Made by a program: the position numbers and the translations under genes. A model generated the notes under the pieces. It searched no databases and was not told the DNA's origin. It was given only the letters and a program-made list of their open reading frames with translations. From a virus: a stretch of DNA of 64,000 bases. The stretch lies in the IMG/VR virus record IMGVR_UViG_3300025889_000092, positions 17,808-81,807 of that record; one strand, 5' to 3'. Shown piece after piece: positions 7,248 through 16,031 of the stretch. The first letter of the stretch is position 1. Every line of letters starts with the position of its first letter.

Positions 7248-8120
7248 ATGGCTATTAATCCTAACCAGCTCTCAGTTGCCAAGATCTATCCTGGTAACTA
7301 CACGAATGTTCTTCGTTACTGGCACGAAGAAAAGTCCGTTACTTATCTGAATGAGAACGGCACCAGCGAGACTCTCGCCAACCAACCTGTTGGCGGTCCC
7401 GTTGGCGTGGTCTTCCGTCCCGGTTGGATCGCTCAACAAGCCGTTGGCTACGTTGACCTGTCCTACCAGGCCGCTGGCACCACCAACCAGCTCGACTACT
7501 ACGCTCAAGCGTATTCGTCTGGTCTGAATGGCGCTAACGCCGCTTTCGTTAACGGCAGCGTCATTATTCCTTCTCCCGACTACCACAAGGATGTTCGGGC
7601 AGACATCACCAACGGTATCACTGTGCCTTCCGGCGCTTATGTGTACCGCGCTTCTATCCGTCTGGACGGTGGCGATGTGGTGTCGAGCGGTGTGGGCGGC
7701 GCTTCCGCAACTCCCACCCTGGGTCTTGGCCCCGCCCTGGGCGTTGGTCTGACCTCTGCTCCTACCCCCAGTGGCTTCTTCGCCACCGTGGTTGGTTCGA
7801 ACAGCCGCATTGAGAACGGTTCGTTCAGCTCCAGCAACGCCTGGAACTCTGCGAACATGCACGCCGTTAAGGCAGACACCACTTACAAACTGTGGACTGT
7901 CGGCAACCTCGGCGGTGTTGCTGCTTCCGGTCTGGCTCAAGCCTCCGGTGTGTACGACGCTCGTGCCACCAACGGCAAGCTCAACGGCAAGGACAAAGCC
8001 CTCGCTATCTGCGAAGTGTGCTGGTTGGTTCCCGATCAGCCCCCCGAGCGTAGCGACCTGGCTCTGCAGCCCGGCGGTGTGGTTGAGTCCAGCATCTACA
8101 CCAGCACTGTCCCTCAGTGA
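7248..8120 (+). CDS. Abundant head protein (second capsid or decoration protein)
   Basis: 290 residues from ATG 7248 behind a strong ribosome-binding site (gaggaggt, 7 bases away). Rich in Gly, Ala, Ser and Val with almost no charged clusters (for example GVGGASATPTLGLGPALGVG), and the same C-ending codon bias as the major capsid gene, so it is probably made in similar amount. It shares the operon and terminator of the capsid gene. A decoration or minor capsid role is the simplest reading; no family recognised. Confidence 0.65.
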   Translation: MAINPNQLSVAKIYPGNYTNVLRYWHEEKSVTYLNENGTSETLANQPVGGPVGVVFRPGWIAQQAVGYVDLSYQAAGTTNQLDYYAQAYSSGLNGANAAFVNGSVIIPSPDYHKDVRADITNGITVPSGAYVYRASIRLDGGDVVSSGVGGASATPTLGLGPALGVGLTSAPTPSGFFATVVGSNSRIENGSFSSSNAWNSANMHAVKADTTYKLWTVGNLGGVAASGLAQASGVYDARATNGKLNGKDKALAICEVCWLVPDQPPERSDLALQPGGVVESSIYTSTVPQ

Positions 8121-8146
8121 TACACTGACACAGCGAAACCACGGCG

Positions 8147-8171
8147 ACCCCCTCTTCGGAGGGGGTTTTTT
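8147..8171 (+). terminator. Rho-independent terminator of the capsid operon
   Basis: Eight-pair stem ACCCCCTC / GGAGGGGGT type around a TTCG loop followed by six T residues. It is 26 bases after the second head gene and lies between convergent genes. Confidence 0.88.
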
Positions 8172-8181
8172 CTTGGAAGAA

Positions 8182-8349
8182 CTACTCGGTTTCGATCTCT
8201 GTAAAGGGGTCAGTTTCTATATAGGTTTCAGTCTCTATATAGGTTTTCAGTGTTTCGAGAGCTTGCTGAAGAAGCTGTTCCTCTTCGGGAGTCAGTTCAG
8301 AAACTTCTGAATCGTTTTCGGAAGGCTCGGAAGAGGCGAAAGAAACCAT
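8182..8349 (-). CDS. 55-residue acidic protein with YIETE repeat
   Basis: ATG at 8349 reading down to TAG at 8182-8184. Very acidic (Glu, Asp, Ser, Thr), and residues 39-50 contain a direct repeat TYIETE-TYIETD encoded by a 17-18 base DNA repeat (ctatataggtttcag). The start lies two bases after the stop of the upstream minus-strand gene. No family recognised. Confidence 0.55.
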   Translation of the reverse strand: MVSFASSEPSENDSEVSELTPEEEQLLQQALETLKTYIETETYIETDPFTEIETE

Positions 8350-8351
8350 AG

Positions 8352-8870
8352 TTATTGTTGACCCAACCGCTGGCGCAGCTGCTCAAACCTTTTGTTTACG
8401 TCCAAAGAGTAACTCGTGTCACTGGTCTGTGGGTCAACGCGATCGACAATTGAGCGTGCGTGAGCTTCGCTATTGATGTAGTCCGCCACTCGGGCTGCAG
8501 CTTCGAGTGCTGCCGGATCTTGCCAGAACTGCCCCATTGCAATAGACGGAGCCATCCCGCTTAAGACTCTTGGGTCGGTGCCTCGTGTGATTGGAGCTCC
8601 CCAAGTTTTGCTGGGTTTGTTCTCGGGGTTGACTTTGCGTTCCCTCGCTGCTATCGCTCGGAGAACTTCAGGCCCTACGTTGGTTACTCCGAAGGGATCC
8701 ACGACGTTGGTGACCATTCCTGTAACACCGACAGGAATAGAACGAGCTAAAGCTTTAGGAGCACTAAAGCCAGCTTCTCGTTGGTCGCGATACTCTAAAG
8801 ATGTGTTGTAGATATCACCTAGGAAAGGCAGCGCTCGAAGGATCTGACCAGCGAACCTAGGAATCGGCAT
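8352..8870 (-). CDS. Hypothetical protein, 172 residues
   Basis: Opens MPIPRFAGQILRALPFLGDI with an amphipathic or weakly hydrophobic N-terminal segment; later regions are Ala/Arg/Asp rich (DPAALEAAARVADYIN). It is on the minus strand inside the + strand structural region, forming a two-gene unit with the acidic protein downstream and diverging from the HhH gene at 8927. No family recognised; possibly an internal virion protein, given its similar texture to the 10081 gene product. Confidence 0.5.
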   Translation of the reverse strand: MPIPRFAGQILRALPFLGDIYNTSLEYRDQREAGFSAPKALARSIPVGVTGMVTNVVDPFGVTNVGPEVLRAIAARERKVNPENKPSKTWGAPITRGTDPRVLSGMAPSIAMGQFWQDPAALEAAARVADYINSEAHARSIVDRVDPQTSDTSYSLDVNKRFEQLRQRLGQQ

Positions 8871-8926
8871 TTTAATAACGTGCTCTATTGACAGTTTAAT
8901 GTAAACTTATCCCAGATTCTGTTCAC

Positions 8927-9364
8927 ATGATGACGGTCACCCAGTCGAAAGAATTTACTTACACTCCTAATGGAGTCAAAATCGAAATTCTTAGCGAGCA
9001 CGACGAGGGTGAGTACAAAATGGTTCGGTCCCTGACTACAGGGAAAGTCTTTTTTGCTCACAAGAATCAAATCGCTGAGATCCTTAAAGAGGAAGATGAG
9101 GGGGAAAAACCCGTTAAGCAGCGCCGTGGGCGTCAGATTGTTAAGCCAGAGGTACCTGCTTACAACCGAGTCAACATCAACTCGGCAACTCCCCAGCTGC
9201 TGACTCAGGTTCTGAAAGGCGTTGGACTTAAAACTGCCACTGAGATCAAGGAACTTCAGCAGTCGATGCCCGGCGAGCGCTTCACCAAACTGGATCAGCT
9301 GCGGTCCATCACCCGTGTGGATTGGGATTCTGTTTTGGAAGGCGACACTGTTTATGTCGAGTGA
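8927..9364 (+). CDS. Helix-hairpin-helix (ComEA-like) protein
   Basis: 145 residues. The C-terminal half contains RVNINSATPQLLTQVLKGVG then KTATEIKELQQ and FTKLDQLRSI, the helix-hairpin-helix pattern of the ComEA family, which binds DNA backbone without base specificity. The N-terminal half (about 60 residues) is beta-like, followed by a Lys/Arg linker KQRRGR. In the structural region this could contact packaged DNA near the portal; that placement is inference. Two tandem ATGs (8927, 8930) are possible starts. Confidence 0.7.
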   Translation: MMTVTQSKEFTYTPNGVKIEILSEHDEGEYKMVRSLTTGKVFFAHKNQIAEILKEEDEGEKPVKQRRGRQIVKPEVPAYNRVNINSATPQLLTQVLKGVGLKTATEIKELQQSMPGERFTKLDQLRSITRVDWDSVLEGDTVYVE

Positions 9365-9423
9365 GACGAATTTTTAACGATTAAATAAAGCGATAGAATA
9401 CGTTTATCGCTTGTAGTTAGATC

Positions 9424-10044
9424 GTGGCGCAGTTATCTCCACAAGAACTTGAGCAGATTCAAAGTTATCTGGCTCAACAGGGAGTTGTATTCCAACCGGA
9501 TACTACTGACGCCACTAAACGTGAGGTTGTATATGCTGCGATAAATCAGTTATCCAGAAACCCTGCGCAGGTTTTTGGTTACAGATTAGATGATTTTAAC
9601 TTCAGTCGCGTAGCATATCACCTCGGCTATAACATCGCTACAGTTCCTGCGGGCGATTATGCCCGTTTGATGGAAGCTTGCAACAGCGTCCCCAGCGAGT
9701 TTTACTACGACAAAATCGTTCAGCAAATTGAGCGTTGTGAAGAAGCTGAGCGTTTAACTGAACTTGCAACCGGTCGCGCCACGAGTCGTCAGGAGCTGAT
9801 TCAAGGTGACGTGAGTCGCTCCATCAACATTCAAGACAAACGCGAGACCGCGAAAATCTGGCGGGAGAACTACTTATATGAGTGCGATCGTCTTGCCCAC
9901 ATGCTTTATATTCCTAACTATCGAGACCCCGTGGCAGCTCGGTACCGCTTTGAAAGGAGCGGCGGAGAGTTTATCCAAGCTATACCTGGACCTCCTGATA
10001 CTTCCAGGGCAGATAGGTTATGGTTTAACGCAAATTGGCGATAA
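9424..10044 (+). CDS. Hypothetical protein, possible neck/connector
   Basis: 206 residues from GTG 9424. Predominantly helical N-terminus (LSPQELEQIQSYLAQQG) and a middle AARY/AERL-rich region; ends RADRLWFNANWR. No family recognised. Its place between the HhH protein and a large internal protein suggests a head-tail joining or neck role, with no motif to confirm it. Confidence 0.5.
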   Translation: MAQLSPQELEQIQSYLAQQGVVFQPDTTDATKREVVYAAINQLSRNPAQVFGYRLDDFNFSRVAYHLGYNIATVPAGDYARLMEACNSVPSEFYYDKIVQQIERCEEAERLTELATGRATSRQELIQGDVSRSINIQDKRETAKIWRENYLYECDRLAHMLYIPNYRDPVAARYRFERSGGEFIQAIPGPPDTSRADRLWFNANWR

Positions 10045-10080
10045 AAGCTATAGTAGTTCTAGGAACTAGATCCATTTGTA

Positions 10081-11682
10081 ATGGCTGGGAAGCAAGGGTT
10101 TTTTAAGGACCTTGAGTCTATTCGTCAGGCTGTAACTACTTACGGTCCTCAGTTTTTAATGGGTCTGGGTGATGCAGGCGAAGCCATAATTCGAAGAGTT
10201 GGCCAGCAAGGTGGTCTCACTCAACCCGCAGCTCGGCAAGTCAGGCCTCCCGCCGCAAGACCGATCCCTACTCGAGCTGTCGAGTCCACTCAACTCCGTC
10301 TTCCCTTAACATCTCGAGAGAGCGGCAGATTTGTCTCTCCCTACGGGCCAAAAATTGACCCTGCGGATATCGATGCTCGGTTGGCGGTGCAGAATCGTCC
10401 AAGCATCATGGACGTTCCTGCCGTCCCACGTCGCTCTGTGCCTGTCCAAGGGCAGACGCAAATGAGCGTCTTCAGCGCTCCTGAGCCTGCGTTCAAGACA
10501 ACCCCTATGCAGGGACCCGTTTCGCGAACTGCCCAGGATCTGTACGCTAATGATCCTGGCACTTATCGCGCAATCGATGAGTTAGCACAACGTGCTTCGA
10601 CCTATTACGGCAAGCCCGTAACTGTTGACGATCTTGTCTCAGAGCGCGGCACCTTGATTCTTCAAGATCTGCAACGAGGTCAGGCTTTAGCTCCTCGTAC
10701 TCCCGGAGGCATGATCCCTCGTGGTCCTGGAGGAGCTGTCATGGAAGGCACCCCCGGCGGACGCATCACCCAATATCAGAGGGGTGCCATGACAAAGGAT
10801 ATGGGTGATGCTGGACGAGCATACCAAGGCGAACCCATCATCGATGTCGACGTTCGTGAGATCCAGAACGCTGCAGGCGGTCTCCGTACTCTTGACCTCA
10901 AAAAAATCGCTGCGCTGAGCGCGTTGGCAGGTCTGGGCGGGGTAGGCCTCGCTTCTCGACAGGGTCAACCCGATTTTGTTCCTGCCGATCGACGGAGCGC
11001 TATTGAAGGAGCTTTTGATCGGGAGCCTGATGTCGACGCAGATCGTTCCGGTCGCTATGTCGGAGAAAACTTCCCCGGCCCTGGGGCGGCTGCTGGACTG
11101 AATCAAGGAGCCGTCACGATTGGAGCTGGTTCGATCCCGATTGTCACTTCTCGAGGTCGTGCTCGTGACGAAGCCCTCAACGAAGCGATGCAGAATATTC
11201 AGCGACCCTCCGGTTTGACCAAACAACAAGCTGATTTGGCTCGTTATTACCAGCAACGCGAGGCGTACGCTCAGCACCCCACCACTAAGGCTCAGATTCT
11301 TGCAGATTTTGCAGCCCTTGGGGAGCGCTACGCTCAAGCTGATATGGCAGCGTGGGCTAGTAAAAACCCTGAGTTGGCTTACGAACTGACTCAGAAAATG
11401 AAGGGCAAACTGCCTAGCCAGCAAATGCCTCAAGCTCAGCAGATTGGCGCACCCACCGCTGAGATCGGTTCAGACGCTGGCCGGACTCTTGCAGGCAATG
11501 TCGATATGGCTGGGCAGGTCGCAGTAACGGACGCTATGGCTAATGCTGGTGCCCGAGACCTTCAACAAGCAACTACTCCCCGCATGCCTGTTCAGATCGG
11601 TAACCCCGGTCCTTATCCAGTTGGGACCGGCAACCCCGGCTACAACATGTACGGGTACCCCTTAATTAATCCCTACAACTGA
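10081..11682 (+). CDS. Large internal virion-type protein
   Basis: 533 residues. N-terminal amphipathic stretch (GFFKDLESIRQAV), a Pro/Arg-rich linker (about 45-110), a hydrophobic Gly/Ala segment near 270-285 (IAALSALAGLGGVGLAS) that could insert in a membrane, and a Gln-rich helical region followed by a Gly/Pro/Asn/Tyr tail. This architecture fits ejected or internal proteins of short-tailed phages, but no motif is specific. It overlaps the next ORF by one base (TGATG). Confidence 0.5.
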   Translation: MAGKQGFFKDLESIRQAVTTYGPQFLMGLGDAGEAIIRRVGQQGGLTQPAARQVRPPAARPIPTRAVESTQLRLPLTSRESGRFVSPYGPKIDPADIDARLAVQNRPSIMDVPAVPRRSVPVQGQTQMSVFSAPEPAFKTTPMQGPVSRTAQDLYANDPGTYRAIDELAQRASTYYGKPVTVDDLVSERGTLILQDLQRGQALAPRTPGGMIPRGPGGAVMEGTPGGRITQYQRGAMTKDMGDAGRAYQGEPIIDVDVREIQNAAGGLRTLDLKKIAALSALAGLGGVGLASRQGQPDFVPADRRSAIEGAFDREPDVDADRSGRYVGENFPGPGAAAGLNQGAVTIGAGSIPIVTSRGRARDEALNEAMQNIQRPSGLTKQQADLARYYQQREAYAQHPTTKAQILADFAALGERYAQADMAAWASKNPELAYELTQKMKGKLPSQQMPQAQQIGAPTAEIGSDAGRTLAGNVDMAGQVAVTDAMANAGARDLQQATTPRMPVQIGNPGPYPVGTGNPGYNMYGYPLINPYN

Positions 11683-12089
11683 TGCCTTACCAAGATATCC
11701 CAGGGTACGACCAGTATCCTTCTAGCGTTTCTCCGAAGGTTGTTCCCGACTCTTCGTATTGGGGTGGGGACCCCACTTTCACTAACCCCTCCTGGGGAAA
11801 TCCAACACCATACAACTTTAAAAGTAACTTCCAGCAACCTTCTATCTGGGACGCTCTGAAACAAGGCCTGTATGAAGGATTAACTCGAGGCATATCTGGA
11901 GGCCTCGGTACCGATCCTTATGGTCGAAATCCTTTCTCCGGGTATGTTCCGGAAGCTGGCCGCATGGCCGGAGACAACCAACGGGCTATTGGCGCTCTTC
12001 CTGATATCCTTAAATACGATGTCCAGCGTTTGCTAAACCCGAAACTGCAGGTACGTCCTACCTCGATTTATTCTGGTTTCCTTCGCTAA
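11682..12089 (+). CDS. Hypothetical protein, Pro/Tyr-rich
   Basis: 135 residues, starting at the TGATG overlap with the previous stop, so likely translated in series. The first 50 residues are rich in Pro, Tyr, Ser and Gly; then an amphipathic part IWDALKQGLYEGLTRGISGG. No family recognised. Likely virion-associated from operon context. Confidence 0.5.
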   Translation: MPYQDIPGYDQYPSSVSPKVVPDSSYWGGDPTFTNPSWGNPTPYNFKSNFQQPSIWDALKQGLYEGLTRGISGGLGTDPYGRNPFSGYVPEAGRMAGDNQRAIGALPDILKYDVQRLLNPKLQVRPTSIYSGFLR

Positions 12090-12146
12090 TACTCTTAGCG
12101 AAATTTACGGTAACATACAGTAAGACCGGTCAATTAAGAGAAAACT

Positions 12147-12701
12147 GTGGCGTCTACTTCGACTAATAAGCAGCCCTGTCTGATTGACCGCCCATTCCTT
12201 CGCGGCGCACGGATCACCAGTTCCACTGGTACCTGTGATCCCACGAACCCTAATCTGACTGACTTAATCCAGCTAGTCCGAGTCGGTGATCTTCCTTCTG
12301 AAGACGCCGCTCTTGTTGAAGATATTACGATCGTCAGCAACGAAGATTATCCCGACAACTCTGGTATTCGGACCTGTGATATTGGTCTGTATGTGTATGC
12401 CCCCAACCAGTCTGCTCCCTCCACCTCAGCTGGTCTGATGGTCGGTCGGGTCGAGGTTGGTTTAAGTGGTGCAACTTTCGGTTACCCTCAGCAGATTCAA
12501 CTCTTCGCTGTTAACGCCCCCGTCCCCGCTGTGGGTGACACTGCCCTTCTGACCCCTATTCAGATTGGTAAAGGCGAAGGTCTTTACCTTGAAAAAGGTT
12601 ATATCTTGTGTGCGGGTTACATTGGTAATGGCCCGACCTCTGTTAGCGGTGGCCTTAGTCCTTCCGGCATCACGATCTGGGCGCAGGGCGGCTTCTATTA
12701 A
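12147..12701 (+). CDS. Beta-rich structural protein
   Basis: 184 residues from GTG 12147. Alternating hydrophobic and small polar residues through the whole length (GLYVYAP, RVEVGLSGATFGY, GEGLYLEKGYILCAGYIG), low in Lys and Arg: typical of tail or head beta-sandwich proteins. The next gene starts three bases after its stop. No family recognised. Confidence 0.55.
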   Translation: MASTSTNKQPCLIDRPFLRGARITSSTGTCDPTNPNLTDLIQLVRVGDLPSEDAALVEDITIVSNEDYPDNSGIRTCDIGLYVYAPNQSAPSTSAGLMVGRVEVGLSGATFGYPQQIQLFAVNAPVPAVGDTALLTPIQIGKGEGLYLEKGYILCAGYIGNGPTSVSGGLSPSGITIWAQGGFY

Positions 12702-12703
12702 TC

Positions 12704-14239
12704 GTGGGACGGACAAAGAGACCAGACGATTTTGGTTTCAAGTCTTTTAACAAAACTGATAGTTTCAAAGCCCCAAAAACCATAAGGGGCTCTGACAACC
12801 CTAAGGAGCTTCTTGAAGTCTTACCCTTCAAGAGGCGCTTCCGACCGCCGACGCAATCGAAGGAAAGATTTCTTCAAAGTGATTACGATTATGCGTCGCT
12901 CTGGTGCCGCTGGAGGCGTGGTTACGAGCTTGCGATGTACTCGCAGCAAGCTTATGACGGACTGAATTATTCATTCAAGTACTACCCAGTCGGAACTCCA
13001 GGGGTGGGAGTTTTCCTTCCTGGGGCTTGTTTTATGTACCCCACGACCCGCTCCGACATGCGGATGTGGATGGTTGGAGTTCGTCCTAGAGACTCATTTA
13101 ACTTCTTGAGTTTCGGTTACGCAATTGAGTCCGTAACCGCTTATAACTCCACCACCTACGCAGTCAAACTGAACACCCGTTTCGGAGCGCCCATATCCTT
13201 CTTCACGGGAGAAGTTGTCTCTAACAGGTTTAATTCAGATGGTTCTGAAAAAGCTTACGGGTACAACAATTACACAGTCACCGCCGTGGGATTCGATGGC
13301 GTCCCACTTCCGCCAGCTTACGCGCCAATTTTTAATACCCTTTTTATCTCGGTAGCTCAGGCAAATAGCTGGTCAGTTGTTGACCGAAATACTTTGGCTG
13401 CTCCAGCCAGTGGTCCGCCAGCTGTAGGCGAATACTTTGCCACTGAGATGAGAGCTCAGTGTACGTGCCCCGACTTCTTGAATCGTGAAGGGTACAACCT
13501 TTGGAATTCAAACCTTAAAAACCGCTATCCCACTTCAAGCATCTGGAACGTTGATCCTGCAACGTATGACGCCGGTCCAGACGCTTCTGTACGTCCTTTA
13601 CCAAGCCCCGATGATCCTGGCTACACACGAACGTTTGGCTTTATTTATCTGAATCAGATTTACAACATCCCTGAGTACCAGTACAACAACACTTACTCAG
13701 ACCCAAATCTTTACTACTACCAACCCAAGTGGTGTAAGCACATCTACGCCGCTATGTGGGATATGTACCTGAAGTATGGGCAGCAAGAATCAACGTCTCA
13801 GTGGATTCTTCATCAGCCGAACGACGAGCCGATGAATGAGTACTACCGGGAACGATTCGAAATCGATTTGAAAAAACAAACTGACTTCCTAAAGAGGGAA
13901 AAAGACCTCGTTTGGTGGCAGCGTTACAGCCCCCAGATTAATGGAATGCCTAACCGCATGATGCAGCCGGATATGTACAACATGATGGGTAAGACCCTGA
14001 ACTCTGGCGATCTGGATTCGTTAAATACGCTTGTAGCTACATCATTCGAAATGTTTACGTTTGATGAATATAATCCGTTTGATCCTGTTGAGCTTCAAAA
14101 TCTTGATGTATACGATGGGGGAACGTATGCTTATGGCTCACCCGTCCTTTCCCCTGTCAACATCCTTGACGGCTCCGTGTACGCCAATGGAACTCAGGGA
14201 CCTGTAACCTCCTATGCCCTTAACGGGGGTATTTACTAA
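12704..14239 (+). CDS. Virion protein with a SWIM-like zinc site
   Basis: 511 residues from GTG 12704. Tyr/Asn/Pro-rich, with a Cys-x-Cys pair at residues 253 and 255 (AQCTCPDFLNREG) and a Cys-Lys-His at 344-346 (PKWCKHIYAAMW). CxC...CxH is the SWIM zinc-binding signature, here split by an 88-residue insertion. SWIM domains bind DNA or protein in cellular enzymes; their presence in a structural operon is unusual. The protein is flanked by structural genes and overlaps the next (TAATG). A tail or adhesin role is likely from context; zinc binding is inferred from the residues. Confidence 0.6.
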   Translation: MGRTKRPDDFGFKSFNKTDSFKAPKTIRGSDNPKELLEVLPFKRRFRPPTQSKERFLQSDYDYASLWCRWRRGYELAMYSQQAYDGLNYSFKYYPVGTPGVGVFLPGACFMYPTTRSDMRMWMVGVRPRDSFNFLSFGYAIESVTAYNSTTYAVKLNTRFGAPISFFTGEVVSNRFNSDGSEKAYGYNNYTVTAVGFDGVPLPPAYAPIFNTLFISVAQANSWSVVDRNTLAAPASGPPAVGEYFATEMRAQCTCPDFLNREGYNLWNSNLKNRYPTSSIWNVDPATYDAGPDASVRPLPSPDDPGYTRTFGFIYLNQIYNIPEYQYNNTYSDPNLYYYQPKWCKHIYAAMWDMYLKYGQQESTSQWILHQPNDEPMNEYYRERFEIDLKKQTDFLKREKDLVWWQRYSPQINGMPNRMMQPDMYNMMGKTLNSGDLDSLNTLVATSFEMFTFDEYNPFDPVELQNLDVYDGGTYAYGSPVLSPVNILDGSVYANGTQGPVTSYALNGGIY

Positions 14240-14853
14240 TGACATCAACACCTGTTGTCTTTCTTTTAAAGCGTTCGGGTATTTCTTCCGACCGTCCCAG
14301 CGGTACGATCCTGCAAGCAGGTGAACCTGCTATGTGTTTTGGCGGGGCAGATCCCGGCCTTTATTTTGAAGATTCGGCTGGAGATGTCCGTAAGATCGGG
14401 CCTTCGGCTTATGGTACGACTGCGCCTAACTCAACTCCCGCAGGTCTCGCTGGCAACTCCGTAGGGGAACTTTGGACGGATAGCAGCGGACCGAATTATT
14501 ACTTAAAAGTTTGGACTGGAGGAGCGTGGCAGAAGGTTGGTGCTGGTTTTGCTGACAGCAGTACCACGGCGGGTTCTGCCACAACTGCGAATACAGCTAA
14601 TTTTGCTTCCGCTTCTGCGATTGCGTCTGGAGCAATAGTCGCGTCCGGGGCAATAGTCGCATCCGGAGCAATCGTTGCGTCTGGAGCAATTTTGGCTTCA
14701 GGAGCTGTTCAGACCTGTGCGATTGTCATCAGCGGTTTACCCGCTGTAGCCACAAGCCTCTCCGGCTCCCTTGTTTACCAAATCCAAAGCTCTGGTACAA
14801 CGCCCAGCGGTCTGTTTGTTCGGGTACTAGACGGTTGGGCGTTTACTAACTAA
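14239..14853 (+). CDS. Tail-fibre-like protein with ASGAIV repeats
   Basis: 204 residues. Residues about 125-155 are five tandem copies of an ASGAIV-type hexapeptide, encoded by an imperfect 18-base DNA repeat (14625-14705), suggesting a trimeric beta-helical or collagen-like shaft. The N-terminal part resembles the phage fibre motif in which a GELWTDSSG-type turn precedes YLKVWTGGAWQKV. The same texture recurs in the tail genes at 22-31 kb. It converges on the minus-strand Dps-like gene with a four-base overlap. Confidence 0.6.
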   Translation: MTSTPVVFLLKRSGISSDRPSGTILQAGEPAMCFGGADPGLYFEDSAGDVRKIGPSAYGTTAPNSTPAGLAGNSVGELWTDSSGPNYYLKVWTGGAWQKVGAGFADSSTTAGSATTANTANFASASAIASGAIVASGAIVASGAIVASGAILASGAVQTCAIVISGLPAVATSLSGSLVYQIQSSGTTPSGLFVRVLDGWAFTN

Positions 14854-15386
14854 CCCCGAAGCGTGGCTTTTAGGAACCAAGCCGCTTTGAACGACGCTCC
14901 GACATATTCGGCTAGGTAGTTCTCGATGTCAGGAGCGTCTACTTCTTTTGCGACTTTTTGCATATCCTTAGCCATCATTCCAGCTTTCTCGAGGTTGTTC
15001 AGGTAGGTCGTCAGCATGTCCCGCATTTCGTAGGACTTGACGTGCTTAAAGGATTTGTACGCCTGCTGCAGACCGCGAGCACACATCGGCATAAAAAAGT
15101 CTAAGGTCCGCACGAACTCCGACAGAGCGTCGAACTGCTCGATGTGGAGTTCGTACTGACCCTTTAAGTACTCGTGGATAGGCAGGAAAATAGGACCTTC
15201 AATGTTTAAGTGGATTAAATGTGATTGGGTGTACAACTGGTTTGTATACGAAGCAAGGCCCACGAGCTGAGAAGAAAGCTCCTCAACCGTAGGCCTAGCC
15301 ACCATCTCGGGAACTTCGGTGACGATTGTCTCTACCTGTTCGACTACAGGAATCGGACGATCAGCAAAAGTTTCCGAGTAAGTCAT
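14850..15386 (-). CDS. Dps-like ferritin-fold protein
   Basis: 178 residues. Dps proteins form 12-mers that oxidise and store iron and shield DNA from oxidative damage. The segment HLIHLNIEGPIFLPIHEYL then FDALSEFVR aligns with the Dps ferroxidase region: H59, H71, D86 and E90 match the usual ligands, but the Asp normally four residues after the second His is K75. Two further helices follow. A 35-residue N-terminal extension is Val/Glu/Pro rich. It lies two bases downstream of a small HTH gene on the minus strand, inserted among + strand structural genes. Fold call is good; full ferroxidase activity is doubtful. Confidence 0.7.
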   Translation of the reverse strand: MTYSETFADRPIPVVEQVETIVTEVPEMVARPTVEELSSQLVGLASYTNQLYTQSHLIHLNIEGPIFLPIHEYLKGQYELHIEQFDALSEFVRTLDFFMPMCARGLQQAYKSFKHVKSYEMRDMLTTYLNNLEKAGMMAKDMQKVAKEVDAPDIENYLAEYVGASFKAAWFLKATLRG

Positions 15387-15387
15387 A

Positions 15388-15657
15388 TCAGAAAGGGCAA
15401 GCTGCGGTGCTCAGCTGTTGAACTTCCTCTTCCACTTTAACTGTAGAAGAACTACGAAGATACTCTTCAAGAGCGTTACGGTTTACGCGATAAAGAGACT
15501 TTGCGCCGTTGGGCTGAAGATTCACGTACACGGACTTAGGCCAGCCACCGGGTTGGTTAGCTTCAGACAAAGCGATGCGCTTCCGCACAAAACCAGAACT
15601 GCAGTTCAGAAGTTCAGCCGTTTCCGCGATAGTAAGAAGAGTCTTACTTTCCGACAT
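15388..15657 (-). CDS. Small HTH DNA-binding protein (excisionase/MerR-like)
   Basis: 89 residues. The N-terminus LLTIAETAELLNCSSGFVRKRI is a winged HTH of the excisionase/HTH_17 type, followed by a wing-like YVNLQPNGAKSLYRVNRNALEEYL. Such proteins bind DNA as transcription regulators or recombination factors; no integrase is visible so a regulator is more likely. It is the first gene of a two-gene unit with the Dps-like gene. An inverted repeat lies 45 bases upstream. Confidence 0.7.
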   Translation of the reverse strand: MSESKTLLTIAETAELLNCSSGFVRKRIALSEANQPGGWPKSVYVNLQPNGAKSLYRVNRNALEEYLRSSSTVKVEEEVQQLSTAACPF

Positions 15658-15701
15658 TGTATATGCGGGAAATGAGTTACGGCTCTATGTTACATACGTT
15701 T

Positions 15702-15720
15702 CTTGTGTGCGCAACACAAG
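15702..15720. promoter_or_regulatory. Inverted repeat, candidate operator
   Basis: CTTGTGT and ACACAAG flank a 5-base spacer, giving a 7+7 inverted repeat in the divergent gap between the HTH gene (starts 15657, minus) and the gene at 15777 (plus). The position suits an operator for the HTH protein. Confidence 0.4.
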
Positions 15721-15776
15721 CTTCTTCTACCTCACAACTTCTTTATTATTCGGATGCTACTATTAAGGTGAGACTC

Positions 15777-16031
15777 GTGACCAACATGATTCGACTTGCC
15801 GGAGAAGTCTTTAAGTCATACAACAAACCAAAAAGAGACATCCAGGGAGGTAAACAGTTCGCTGTGGCCGCTAAAGAAGATGGTGAAGTTCGGTTAGTTC
15901 GTTTTGGAGATGCGAATATGGAAAACAAAAGTGACGACCCCGAACGCCGCAAGAACTTTAGAGCACGTCATAATTGTGATGAGCCCAAGAGTAAATTAAC
16001 AGCTGGATATTGGAGCTGTAAGGCTTGGTAA
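15777..16031 (+). CDS. DUF6321-like small protein
   Basis: 84 residues from GTG 15777, preferred to ATG 15786 because AAGGTGA lies five bases before it. The pattern FKSYNKPKR, then FAVAAKEDGEVRLVRFGDAN, then RRKNFRARHNCD and KLTAGYWSCKAW resembles DUF6321, a family seen in phages and associated with virion genes; function unknown. Confidence 0.6.
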   Translation: MTNMIRLAGEVFKSYNKPKRDIQGGKQFAVAAKEDGEVRLVRFGDANMENKSDDPERRKNFRARHNCDEPKSKLTAGYWSCKAW

